In this document: one piece after another, positions 25,530 through 35,997 of the stretch
Layout: every line of letters begins with the position of its first letter
Numbering within the stretch: the stretch's first letter is position 1
NCBI GenBank assembly: GCA_009192285.1
Contig: WBVU01000016.1
Coordinates: 558,001-622,000 of the forward strand
Direction of reading: 5' to 3'
DNA: 64,000 nucleotides
Source: Morchella semilibera
Lineage: Eukaryota; Ascomycota; Pezizomycetes; Pezizales; Morchellaceae
The notes under the pieces: generated by a model
Databases searched by the model: none
The model's input: the letters and a program-made list of their open reading frames with translations, nothing else
What the model was told of the DNA's origin: nothing
Translations under genes and position numbers: made by a program

Positions 25530-25760
25530 GCCAAGGAAAGGATCTTTCCGCTCATAAACTACAACGACACAAATCAAAGCATCGTGGCGTGGCCTAGTGG
25601 TAATACACTGGGCTTCGTCATATGACCACGACAGGTTCAAATCCTGGTGGGAGCAGTGATGAGAATGCCCAACATGGTAGCGACGCTCTTGAGGGATGAC
25701 ACTCATTCACATAAGTCTTTTGCTGCCCGCTTTTTTTATTATTTAATTATTTTTTTTAGC
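25530..25760 (+). repeat. tRNA-derived SINE, copy 1
   Basis: A tRNA-like head begins near 25584 and has an RNA polymerase III A box (TGGCCTAGTGGT, 25590-25601) and B box (GGTTCAAATCC, 25634-25644). A tRNA-unrelated body shared with the other two copies follows (GAATGCCCAAC, then GAGGGATGACACTCA and ATAAGTCTTTTGCT), then a T-rich tail to about 25760. Similarity to the other copies starts earlier, at GCCAAGGA (25530), so the repeat unit is larger than the tRNA-like module. I could not define target-site duplications. Confidence 0.75.
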
Positions 25761-25908
25761 CTTGGGGGGCCCCTCCGCATTCTTCCTCTATGTTAGTGAT
25801 GAGGCCTTCTGGGTAGAGTTTCAGTGCCCTCGTGCTTAGTCGTGCCCGAACAGAAACTTTCAAAACGATAGCCCAGCTAGACTGAAAACGAGTGATACCT
25901 CATGAATC

Positions 25909-25992
25909 ATTTCTTTCTTTCTTTCTTTCCTTCTTCCTTCCTTCCTTCCTTCCTTCCTTCCTTCCTTCCTTCCTTCCTTCCTTCCTTCCTTT
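25909..25992. repeat. CTTT/CTTC tetranucleotide microsatellite
   Basis: An uninterrupted run of TTTC units changes into about 17 TTCC units. It creates a long Ser/Phe/Leu frame that is not a gene. Confidence 0.9.
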
Positions 25993-26837
25993 CCCCCTTG
26001 TCTACCCCACCAGTCCACAAACCCCTCCACAGCCACCGTCCTCTACCATGACGCCAGACAATATCCCCCTCTAACCCCGGCCGGCCGGTCCCTCGACGCC
26101 GAAACAACCGGCGCGGCCTCAATCTCAGGAAATCACCAAAGGCCAACAACATGCACCGCGCCGGCCCCGGATCAATCCTTATCAAAGACACATGTATGTA
26201 TGTATGCAGTACAATTCCATAACATGCACTTATCTGTAGGTAGCGGTTTGGCCTCCGGGCTGCGGGGTTGTCCGCGACGCCGTACGGCCTTGGCTCCGGG
26301 GCGATAGTTCAGCTGGAGTACGGACGATTCATGTGTCCATCCATCCATCCATAGCTGGGCACGCAAATTGGTACTTTGCATACCTCGCTATAGTTACATG
26401 TATACATGTAAGTATATGGCGGAGCTCAATACGCCGCCGGATCACTTTGTGTCCGGGTTCTATTTTTGCTATCCCGGATCCCTTCTATCCCGTGCGAGAT
26501 TTGATGAGTTTTTGGCCATCCGGAATATATATATATATACAAGTGTATATATATATATATGAGGGGGGTTATGATTATAATTGTTTGTGTTACTGTAGAT
26601 CATTGTGTCATAAAAATCATCAACTGCTCCATTGTAGCAGTGTCGCCGACGATCCATTGTATTCAGGGAAAGATCTCCTTGCCCTAAATAATTGAATAAA
26701 GGGCATACAGAACCCCAAACTCAATAGCTAAAAACCCCCAAAAAGCCCCACGTCAAAATTACAAAGCTAAATTTACAATTACACGGCATCCTCTTAGAAG
26801 AGGAAAGAAGCCAAATGTACAGCCTGCACCATCACCA

Positions 26838-28167
26838 CTAGTAATCGTAATCATACTTCAAGCAAATAGTACCGCTCTCAGGATTTACAAGCTCGCTCAA
26901 TGGCACCGACTCACCCAGCTTCCCTAGGTCGATCTTGAAATCGAGCGTGACATTACCGGCGGCAGCATTGCTGTAATCGAACGGGATGATGGGGCCGGAG
27001 ACGTCACTGTAGCGGCGCCTGGGGTCCTTCTGCTGCCATTGCCACCAGATGCGGTCGAGGTTTGCATGGTGGAGGTAGAAGAGTGGGTCTGTATTAACAC
27101 AGGTACAATATCAGCACAAATACATCCAACCAAGTTATAGCAAAAAGAAATGGGGGGGGGCAAAACTCACCGCCAGGACTGTTATAAGCATCACCGATAG
27201 CGCCCAACACTCCACCAACACCAAAGTGCCCACCGCCATGCACATTCTTCACATCGAAGCTCGGCTCGCCCTCTGTGCGGCGGGCAAACGCGCCAAAGGT
27301 CGTCTTTGACATCATCTCCTCGATGACCTCGGGGACGAGGTTCGTGAGCGCGATCGGCTCCACAAAGTCACGGGTCAGGCAGTGCGGGTTGGAGACATTG
27401 ACATCGTGCGACGGGCCGAGGCTGAGCTTGAACTTGTTAAAGGTGAAGGGACCATCCTGGACACATCCGCCGCCAGTGCGGCCGACGATCCCAAGGAAGT
27501 TTAACGACTCGTCAATCTCGACGAAGGGGCCGTTGCCTCCAAAGCCTGCGGGGTTCAATTAGCCAACGATAACTCTTACTTGCAGGGGCGCACTGGAGAA
27601 GGAATGTCGTACCAGTTTCGGGATCGAAGATGGACCACTCGGTCATTTCGGTGCCCGACTGGGAGTCGATCAACCAGTCCCAGTACGGCTGGCCGCCGGT
27701 CCACCCGCACTCTTCGCGCAGCGCCTTCTCGTAGGCGGAGACGAAGTAGCGGTGCCAGGGGAGGAAGTGGCCGACAAAGTGGATGTTTGGGGTTTGGGAG
27801 CTGTGGACGCCTTGGAAGTCGTCGTAGATGCTGTCAGCGCCGGTGACGGCACCAATTGATTTCTTCTTTGCAAGGCATTGGACGGCGGCGAGGTATTTTT
27901 TCTTTTCCTTGTTTGTGAGGGAGCGCCTGAGGGAGGGACCGATTGGTTAGTTATATTGCGTTGAGAATTATATACCAAAGGTACTTGGGCGGAATATATT
28001 ATAATTATGTGAGTAACATACCATTCTTTCCTTACTATGGGCTCACGACATCTGTACGAATCTCTTGAGGCCAAAGATAAATCTGATGACTCGGAGGCGA
28101 TGGGAGAGGCGATAGAGAGTGTTGATAGACACAATACTGCCGCACTTGTGAATCCAAAAAACTTCAT
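26838..28167 (-). CDS. Secreted short-type tyrosinase / catechol oxidase
   Basis: This is a type-3 copper oxidase that hydroxylates or oxidises phenols to quinones; the exact phenolic substrate is unknown. The model has four exons: 28167-28022, 27926-27613, 27545-27171 and 27088-26838, giving 361 aa. A hydrophobic signal peptide (about residues 1-20, ending near IASPIAS) predicts secretion. The CuA site shows His near 90 and 98 and the motif GHFLPWHRYF (His about 107). The CuB site shows VHGGGHFGVGG (His about 256 and 260) and DPLFYLHHANLDRIWW (His about 285-286). There is no C-terminal lid domain, which matches the short fungal tyrosinase-like enzymes rather than the classical 600-residue ones. 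The gene stands alone, with gene-poor DNA on both sides. Confidence 0.92.
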
Positions 28168-30030
28168 ACTGACAATTATAACTTTCCTTGTGAAAAGGTG
28201 GGATGTATATAAAAGAGATATAATTAAAGTGGCCTCGAATGCAGGTCCAGAGAATAATACTATTTGATCAGAGGGTCTACGGAAGGTGGTCTCCCCCCTC
28301 GTATTTATCTATGAGTAGAGTGTAAAATCTGCAATTGCAATTAAAGGAGGATATTATATTAAGTACATCTAGCGAATGGAGCTCTCTCGTGCCCTCACGT
28401 CTCGGCATGCAATGCGTGTTCCGGGTTGACAGTACTCTGCATTAGATTTTGTATGTAGGTGTACCTGCTAACGCTATCAGTAAATAACAAATAAATGAAC
28501 CCTTCTGTTTTGATCTAGCGAGCTCACGCTTCCTTATTTTCCCTTGCCTGCCTGCAGTCGAGGGATCGAGGGAATTGAGAGTGTGGAGACGTAGCTAGAC
28601 GTACATACATGTAGTTGCAAGCCCACCATGTATGTACCCACCCGCAACGCCACAAAAGCGCTTGAGGCGATGATTAAACCCAACTCGTCGGACGGGATGA
28701 TATATGACAGTGTTAGGCTGTAGCCACCATGCAAGCCTCGATGGGGGTTGTGGATAGTTCTTTGGCCATGTTTAACTACAGCAGCTAGATCTAGACAGTT
28801 GAATAATTAATTAGAACATTCGTGCTGAATATACGTATGATCATATATAGTTAGGGACAAGTTAAATCTCCAGTAGAGTATGAAGTTGCGTTTAGTATCG
28901 CAGCATTAGGTATATTACGGATACAATATAGGTAGGGTCTGTCCAAGAGGCTATGATCGGAACAACGAGGATAGCCTGGTATCTGGGCCCAAAGATAGAT
29001 TAACTGTGGAGTCTTCCTACATGTCTTCCTGGTCGGGGTACGTGGGTTCATCGGTAATATACAGTAGTAACTGGTGCTGCTATTTAGAAGCCGCTATCAT
29101 TAAAAGCCTGATGTTAGCATTGGCTAGGAAAGGAATGAATAACTATTCTTACCAAGCTTAATACAGATGTTGATTAATATATAATATGGCCATTACGGAA
29201 TCTTGGTTAAGGTTAAAGAGTGACCTTACTAAATTCCGTGGGAATGTTCCCTTAATTTAGATCTGTGCGCCGGCATAGTTATATAGCCGTCCCTAATGCC
29301 AACAGTTCTGAACAGAGAAGTTAAGGAAGGTAGAGGAGGGTAGCAACCCCTACTACTTTTGGGCACCCAGCTGACATCTTGGGGCGGCTGTCTTTCTGCC
29401 CACTTTTCCGTGCAGCACCAATGAGATTGCGAAATCCAAATTTCTCTACCATAGAATATCAGGGGATCAAAGTGCGGGGGAAACACAAGGCCATATATAG
29501 GTCTCATGTCGTATCTCTTATTGTGTGGAGAAAAGAAAGGAAAACTTGAGGCATTAAAGTTTTATGAATATTAATACGATATAATGGTAAGCTTAAAATT
29601 ATTTTTCAGGGGAATGCTTGCAGGATCCTTCAATTCCAGCAAGGGGCACCCATTGGTTAAAGACCACACACCATGAAGGAACATGGTTCGTTACAATAGA
29701 GTACCAATCAGTTCCTTGCAAGGGCATCATTATCCCTTAGGTTGTCTCCCCCCCCAGAAAAAAGCAAAAGTTGATACCTGATAGATCTTATTATCTCTCT
29801 TATCAAATAGTTGATCTCCTATAGGGGGGTAGCATTGACAGCTTAAGGGATAGCGCAGAGGTTTTATTTGTTTATTTGTTTATTTATTTATTTACTTATT
29901 TTTTGCTTTTCTAGGGGAAAGAGTGTAAAACCAAGGTGGAGATTTGAATAGGGAGACCCGAGGTTGACTTCTAATTCTATAGGGACCTTGGTTAACCGGT
30001 ACCAGACTGTATTTTCTTGGTCGAAAGTAG
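28168..30030. other. Intergenic stretch, no gene recognised
   Basis: This is upstream of the tyrosinase, so the first few hundred bases should hold its promoter. It contains one TACATGTA at 28606. Short open frames (for example 29229-29507 on the minus strand) resemble no family I know. Confidence 0.55.
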
Positions 30031-30161
30031 ACCGTGTGCACCTGTGGCGAGCACGTACCTGTGCCGAGCATCTTAAGGATCTACTACAAATGATGGCCTT
30101 TATTATGTGGATTAGATAAGATGCTCGGCACAGGTACATGCTCGGCACAGGTGCACACGGT
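30031..30161. repeat. Near-perfect inverted repeat, 45-bp arms
   Basis: The left arm 30031-30075 (starting ACCGTGTGCACCTGTG) is matched by the reverse complement of 30117-30161 with two mismatches, across a 41-nt loop. Each arm contains a tandem-like internal repeat (GTACCTGTGCCGAGCAT and a degraded copy). The DNA or its transcript could fold into a long hairpin. Confidence 0.9.
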
Positions 30162-30164
30162 CAC

Positions 30165-30299
30165 GCGTAGGTAAATACCGTCGTTCACGGGTGTTGACGG
30201 ACACTGGACCGTGCTGACGGAACAAGCCGAAAGAGAGACAGCCAAGCCAAGTTTGGCCTGCAATCCGTCAACACCCTGTGAACGACAGTAGGCAGATAC
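30165..30299. repeat. Second inverted repeat, immediately adjacent
   Basis: GTCGTTCACGGGTGTTGACGG (30180-30200, split here as GTCGTTCACGGG and TGTTGACGG) pairs with 30265-30286 allowing one extra base. Weaker pairing continues outward to GCGTA at about 30165 and TACGC at about 30296. The spacer is about 64 nt. It lies 4 bp after the previous fold-back, suggesting one compound fold-back element. Confidence 0.75.
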
Positions 30300-30541
30300 G
30301 CTGCACGCCACACGCCGGTGCCGGGCCGCTACTCGGGATCGTCTCAGCCGCGGTTCCATACCAGGGTTGAACTTACCCACTTCAATAAACAGTGTGTTCT
30401 AGAACATGGGGGTAAAGTCGTAATTCTGGAGCGTCCTAGATGTCCTTGTAGAGTAGAGGAGTCTAGAGGAGAATAAAAACAGGATACTAAATCAGTTCGA
30501 GTACTCACGTTTTCATTTAGTAGGCCACCTCAAAAGTATCT

Positions 30542-30925
30542 AACGCGTTGGACCAGGAACCCTGTCAGACGCAGAAACACAGGAGGAAAATGGAATTGAA
30601 ATCATTATGAAGATCTATCCTTCTTATGTGAGAACCATCTCAAAGAAATTCTGACACAAATATCTTAAAAGCTGGTGGAGATATGTTATGGTGCTGATCT
30701 CTCCATACAAGTGTTTGTATAGGAGTTTCTAATTTGACTGTTTCTTCACGAGTTTTTAAGCAAATTTCCCCCTTAAACTTGGAGGAGTACCCTTCTTAAT
30801 AGGCAATTCTGCCTATGTAGATGGTATCTAGATTCATATGGTTTTGAGGCTTTACCACAAGTGCTGGTTCTTCAGATTTTGCTGGTTGCCAGGCGACAGG
30901 TTTCTGCGTTCCGGTCCAACGCGTT
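30542..30925. mobile_element. MITE-like element with terminal inverted repeats
   Basis: AACGCGTTGGACC (30542-30554) is exactly inverted at 30913-30925, and a second inner block, CGCAGAAAC (30570-30578), is inverted at 30900-30908. The 384-bp unit has an AT-rich interior without a protein frame, as in non-autonomous DNA transposons. I see no clear target duplication, and only one copy is in the window, so the class is uncertain. Confidence 0.45.
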
Positions 30926-31918
30926 GCTCCTTTCTTAATAATACCGAGCGTTCCTTTTGTCCAGCCCGCTCCTCACGTCATTGCTTTTATGCACGGTCTT
31001 AATGCAACTTAGGCCAACTGGAGACCCTTACACCAAATTCCTAATCCCCTCCCGGGCCAGCCTATGCCGCATCTGGGTCCGCTTAGCAGTTAAGCTCCAC
31101 GAGAATCCCATGATCGCTAAGCCGGCCCATGGGAGAATCCCTTCGTCGAGTCCGAAATTTGTCTCGGCAAGTGCATTAACCTTCCCACCTAATGGCTGAC
31201 ACGCAGTTGATTCAGTTGCGATAATTGCCGTGTAGGCGATTCCTACCTTCACGGGGAGGTGAGCGAGACCATGAATGTTTGATATGCTTGTGAAAGAGCG
31301 TGCTATCTTGAGTCTCAACTTCAGAGGGTATGCCTATAAGCCATGTTATTATGTTACTAGCTAGGCTAGATACTTGTGATATGTAGCAAAATTTTCGAGC
31401 TATTTTATTTGGTGCCAGGTCGTTGTCTAGCTGGGCATGAGTAATTGAGTTATATGCACGTACAGCCATGTCATGGCTTGTATCTCAGCGTCGAGAAGGC
31501 GCCCCCCTGAGTTGCAAGTAGCCAGTGTATATAAACAAGAATTTCAAGCACGTGCAGGCTTTCTTGCAATGTTAGATGTCTCATTCGACCGATCCGCAGT
31601 GATATTTGGCCGTCCAAGACGCGGGGAAAAATCCGGTACAAATCCAGTACCTACAACCGCGGATCGATGGCCGCCAGTATCATAATTATCATAATTATAT
31701 GCCATCGTAAGATACTTATCAAGGAGTAGGGGTCAGGATAAAGTTCCTGCATATCCCATGTCCTAGGTATCGGTACATGCATGGCCGTATAAGATCCTGA
31801 ATAGACCACGACCCCGATCACAGATTACACGACCCGAAAGCTTAAATTTTTTTCTTGCATCAAGCCTATTACTCTCAACCACTCGAATCCCGCCAGCCGG
31901 TGGAGGAGCTAGTTAGCC
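30926..31918. other. Intergenic; possible gene relic on minus strand
   Basis: Minus-strand frames at 31028-31318 and 31212-31469 have a varied, non-repetitive composition, and the first contains a hydrophobic stretch (ILPWAGLAIMGFSW) followed by a basic end. They do not join into a model I can support and I recognise no family. The 3' part is upstream of the receptor gene and should contain its promoter. Confidence 0.3.
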
Positions 31919-33434
31919 ATGTCTAGCGGATTGGGGCCGTTGATGTTGGTGGTGACGTTCACGTTACTATCACTTTCAACGGTGTTCGTGGGGTTGAGGT
32001 ATGTTAAACTGTGTGAAACTTTGGATCTAGATGAATTAAATATGAACCGTTGGGTTGACATTTCCCCTCGCCAGGTTTTATTGTCGCAGTGTTGTTGTTA
32101 AGGAATTTGGGGCCGATGATTGGATCATGCTGGTGGCTTTCGTAGGGACATGGCTGATGTGTTTGGTCTTGTAATTGCAGGATGCTAACATAGCGAATAG
32201 ATCATGGCGTGGGGAATGGGAGTGACGAATTATTTTCACGTATACTATGGAACTGGGTATGCTGTCCTTCCCGAGATTTTAAGTTTGCAGATCAGTGAAT
32301 ATTGACATACGCCCCTAGAAAACACTCTGTTGACCTGGTACCTCTCCTTCAAATCCCATGAACTATAGCTATATTTTATGCCACTGACAAAAGAAATGTC
32401 TTTAGGACTATGACAAAATCATCATCCCAACATTAAAGCTATGGTATGTCTACCAGCTACAGTACCTCTTAGTACTGTTCTCCCTCAAGGCCAGTATCCT
32501 CTCGTTCTACCGCCGATTGTCGCCCGCGAGGGGCTATCAAATTTCCATCTACATCGTCGGTGGTGCTGTCACCATTTACACTATCTCCATGCTCTTTGTC
32601 AATGTTCGTCAGCCTGAATTCCTTCTCTGTTCCAGCTCCATTTGTATACTAAATCCGTTTGACAGGCTTTCGAGTGCCCGAAGGATCCAAGTCGTGCTTG
32701 GTCTCTGAGTTTCCCGCAGGGCTGCAACAACCTTGTAGTTGTCTATTATGTAATGGCATCATTTAATATCCTATCTGATATTGTAATACTATTGCTACCG
32801 TGGCCTTCGCTGTTGAAGTTGCAGGTCAATAAGCGGAAACGAGGTGGGTTAATCAATAGAGATGTATTTCTACATGGATAAGTGGACTAACAACTATATA
32901 GTTGCTCTCTTATTAATCTTCTCATGTGGAAGTATAGCGGTTGTGGCTTCAATTGTGAGGATTAATGCTCTATACAAGTATCACCATGCAGTTTTGACAG
33001 GTGGAGATATTCCATGTACGACTCCCATTAAATGTTACCAGTCCAGAATCTAACAAGGGACCTATCTAGACATCGCCATCTACATTCTTCTCTGGTCGCA
33101 GATCGAAGTCAATGTTGCCATCATCAGTGCTTCTGCACCGACTTTAAAGCCACTTGTCAGATCAATCCTCGGGGGCACTACCTTCGCGAAATCCTATGAA
33201 CAAGGCGGCGAACTGGGCTATTCCGGCAATAGTAGGCGCGGAATACCCTTACACTCGCTAAATAGAAGTGTAGCACAGGGGGTCACTACTGAGATCCAAG
33301 GAAGGGAAAGAAATGAGAGTGAGGAGAATATTGTCATGAAGAATGACGAGATTATCCGGACAGTTGAGGTAAAGGTGGATACGGACCGCGAGGGCTCAAC
33401 AGATAGTATTAGGCAATTGGAGTTTGGGAGGTAA
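31919..33434 (+). CDS. Pth11-like integral membrane receptor (fungal rhodopsin-domain family)
   Basis: This belongs to the fungal family of seven-helix proteins related to the Magnaporthe Pth11 receptor, thought to sense surface or host cues at the plasma membrane; the ligand is unknown. My model has eight exons: 31919-31998, 32075-32141, 32201-32256, 32319-32337, 32406-32603, 32666-32843, 32902-33015 and 33070-33434, giving 358 aa. Family signatures include VVKEFGADDWIML, YYGTGKH, KLWYVYQLQYLLVLFSLKASIL, a Cys pair in the AFECP/GCNN loop, NILSDIVILLLP, and WSQIEVNVAIISASAPTLKP before a polar cytoplasmic tail. Exon 4 is 19 nt. The 32142-32200 intron is the least certain: a shorter intron with donor at 32166 would lengthen helix 2 by eight residues. 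No long frame survives in raw translation because every exon is short. Confidence 0.82.
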
Positions 33435-34011
33435 TAGTGATACGTTGAGGGATGGTTGAATGCTTTCTTTGTAAGATATACATAGGGATTGAATATGAAA
33501 TAACTCTTAGCTCATGCGGTGTTAGAGAAATTTTTATTGTTGATACAGAAGAATTGTTACGTCTTTACGAACCTACATATTTCTCGTGAGGATACCAGTT
33601 CCATGTACTGGGAACAAATCTATTCAGCCCAATTGTAAGAATTGTAAGTGTCGACTAGCTGGTGTTGGCATACTTTACTATCCCCATAGAATGATTCCCT
33701 CAAAAGACTGTTTGGGTAGACATGTATTCAACCATCGATTATTGGCCGTTTGGATAGGGAATCCTTAAAAGACTTGACGGGCAGTAATCGGCAGAAAGCC
33801 CACTTAGCATTTTGGGCTTGAAAGAGGTCTCCAATGCCGAACTATGCAATCATGAGATATCACTCGGTATTGTCTGCGGGGCGGTAAAAAGTGTACCTAC
33901 ATCTTCCAGTTAGGGCAGTGGTGATTTTCTTTTATATAGTGAGCTATTATCCAAGAAGGGAATACATCATGCTTTAAAGCAAGAGGCGGTAGTCTATATC
34001 CGGTTTCAGGG
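33435..34011. other. Intergenic, no gene recognised
   Basis: This is the 3' flank of the receptor gene and the DNA up to the second SINE. Nothing further is supported. Confidence 0.55.
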
Positions 34012-34260
34012 CTAAAAAATGAAGAAAAAAAATAAATAAAAAACTTTTTTACGCCAGCAACAAAAGACTTATGTGTATGAGTGTCATCCCTCAAGAGCGT
34101 CGCTACCATGTTGGGCATTCTCACCACTGCTCCCACCCGGGTTTGAACCGGTAAGTGGTCATATGACGAAGCCCAGTGTATTACCACTAGACCACGCCAC
34201 GATACTTTTATTTGTGCCGCTACACTTTGTGAGCCCTCCGTTTGTGGAAGGATCCTTGGC
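34012..34260 (-). repeat. tRNA-derived SINE, copy 2
   Basis: This is the same family as the copy at 25.5 kb, in reverse orientation. Read on the minus strand, the tRNA-like head starts at 34200 with A box TGGTCTAGTGGT (34194-34183) and B box GGTTCAAACC (34149-34140). The shared body and a T-rich tail follow to about 34012. Upstream similarity begins at GCCAAGGA (34260-34253). The ACAAATAAAAG sequence just before the head is also shared with copy 1. Confidence 0.78.
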
Positions 34261-35875
34261 AACGCACATCACCCACCAACCGTACAGGGCAGGGCACCCA
34301 AGGAACACTCCGCTCCGCTAAGTACAGTCCATCGCGGAACAGACCCAGGTACATGTATACACCGATTATCCCCCACCCGCCCCCCGATTATCTCGGGGGG
34401 CAGCTCCCCTACATGACTATAATAAGATTTTAAACTGACTAGGAAGCTTAGATACATGTAGGCACCGTGCCCTAGTAGCCTAGGTATCTTTACGCTGGAA
34501 GGGCCCAGGCCCAGCCCAGGGCGGTCCGTGGAGGCCTGGGATCACAGAATATCACTCGTAAATGACCGACAGTCTAAATGCCCTCCTAAACGAAGCGAAG
34601 GGCAGGGGTAAGGTCACAATACCGCTCTCTGGTTGGCTAATCTATGGGCTCAACACCACTGACCTTCAAGATTCATATCTTTCCAAAGATGAGGGGAAAA
34701 CGTCATGGCAGCGCGACGGCCGCCCCCTGCGGGGAGGGGGAAGCGGGTATTGTTCCAGTGACGCGAGTTTCGAGTACTGTGGGCTAGAAAGCACTGGAAA
34801 CCAGGAATCATCTAGATATGTACCTTCAAGGTGTATGGCCACCTCTATATAGGGTTGGTCAGAGGCCCGGGGCGGCGGCGTGCCTAAGTAATTGTGAAGA
34901 GAAAGAGGCGAGACCTGGTTGCCTGATTGACTACAACAGCACAGATAGATGGGTCTTATATGCCCACCAAGTAGACAGTCACATATAAGAGTAAGTACAT
35001 ACCGGAAAATACTCCTAGGCACTTTGGCAACTCCGGTGCTAACAAGTGCGTGGACTAATGTGTGCTCCTACTTCTCAGTTAAGTAGACTCTGGGGCCACA
35101 TTTCAATTCACAAAAGATGGTTGGTTTTTGTGGCGAGGAATGATGCGGGGAAGGCGAAAACGAGATAATTGCTAAATCACCCCTTCTAAACCCCCAACTC
35201 TTCATATTGCTGCTTAGTGTCCCTTGGTTGAGCACCAAGAGGCGCCCCCCACCTGCAAGATTGATCACTGGATGCCCAACGTGTACGGAAAACCCCAGCC
35301 AGATCAAGGGGATTGGATTAGGCCATATATCACCAACTAACCGACGGAATCAGAAGTCTCGCTGCTTTGGCTGACACATTGCTGGTACATTCTTGCTTTG
35401 TAGTGATGATCAAGCAGAGTAGCGGGTCAATCAATCAATGGTTAATGGGGAAAATTTTAATGCCACGAAAGCACATTGTTTAAGTTTGTTTTTTTGGTTT
35501 TTTGTTGGGTTTTGTTTTGTCTCGCTTTGCTTTGGTTTAGTCTGTTTTGGGAGATGGCCGGGGGAAACTTTTATATAGGCATTCGCCATAGTCTTAGTTA
35601 TGGGCTGCGTATAATTAATAATCTATTAAGGGGTCAATATTCAACCAGAGTGAGTTACCAATCAATCAATCAATCAATGTCCAACAAGAGTCACCGGCTC
35701 GAGTGATAATCTATGAAGAATAGTATTTTTTTTCATTCATCGGAAAGGGTCTATCTATATCTAGCTGTAAGCAAGCAGAAGGCTCTCTATATAAGAAAAA
35801 ATTCACAATGAATGAGTGTGAGTATAAGAAATATAATATATATAAGGAGATAAAAAGGAACCCGTTCCCACTGAG
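34261..35875. other. Intergenic, no gene recognised
   Basis: This contains TACATGTA at 34350 and 34453 and a T/G-rich run near 35478-35545. A 96-codon + frame from the ATG at 34562 has ordinary composition but no recognisable domain and no support as a gene. Confidence 0.5.
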
Positions 35876-35968
35876 CAAAAGCACCCAGCAGAACCGGGCG
35901 GGTTTCGAACACACGCCAGATAGATCGTAGGCCGTACGCAACAGACCACCAGTTAAAACAGTGCCTAA
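35876..35968 (-). repeat. Second tRNA-like sequence (possible SINE head)
   Basis: Read on the minus strand, AACTGGTGGTCTGTTGCG resembles a polymerase III A box region, and about 40 nt later GTGTTCGAAACCC resembles a B box. An AT-rich tail follows. Acceptor-stem pairing is poor, so it is not a convincing functional tRNA. It differs from the three-copy SINE family and has no second copy in the window. Confidence 0.35.
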
Positions 35969-35997
35969 TGAGTGTGTGTATGTGTCCGATATTACTC

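Larger units (their letters stand above)
24077..26837. other. Gene-poor stretch with SINE and simple repeats
   Basis: No gene is recognised. The stretch holds a SINE copy (annotated separately), a tetranucleotide run (annotated separately), a TA run (about 26526-26560) and six of the TACATGTA palindromes (25353, 25359, 25453, 25464, 26395, 26403). Open frames at 25331-25706 are fragments of the SINE and its flank. Confidence 0.6.

Noticed and set aside
25584-25660. Functional tRNA gene in the SINE head
   Set aside because: The boxes are good, but the acceptor stem does not pair and the same sequence recurs with a shared downstream body, so it is a SINE.
25437-25706. Peptide frames shared by 25.5, 34.1 and 54.7 kb (for example minus-strand CHPSRASLPCWAFS)
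   Set aside because: They are translations of the SINE copies, not a protein family.
32142-32200. Alternative 35-nt intron 32166-32200 in the receptor
   Set aside because: Shorter than spliceosomal introns normally allow; the 59-nt intron has a GCTAAC branch site and gives the usual helix 2 spacing.
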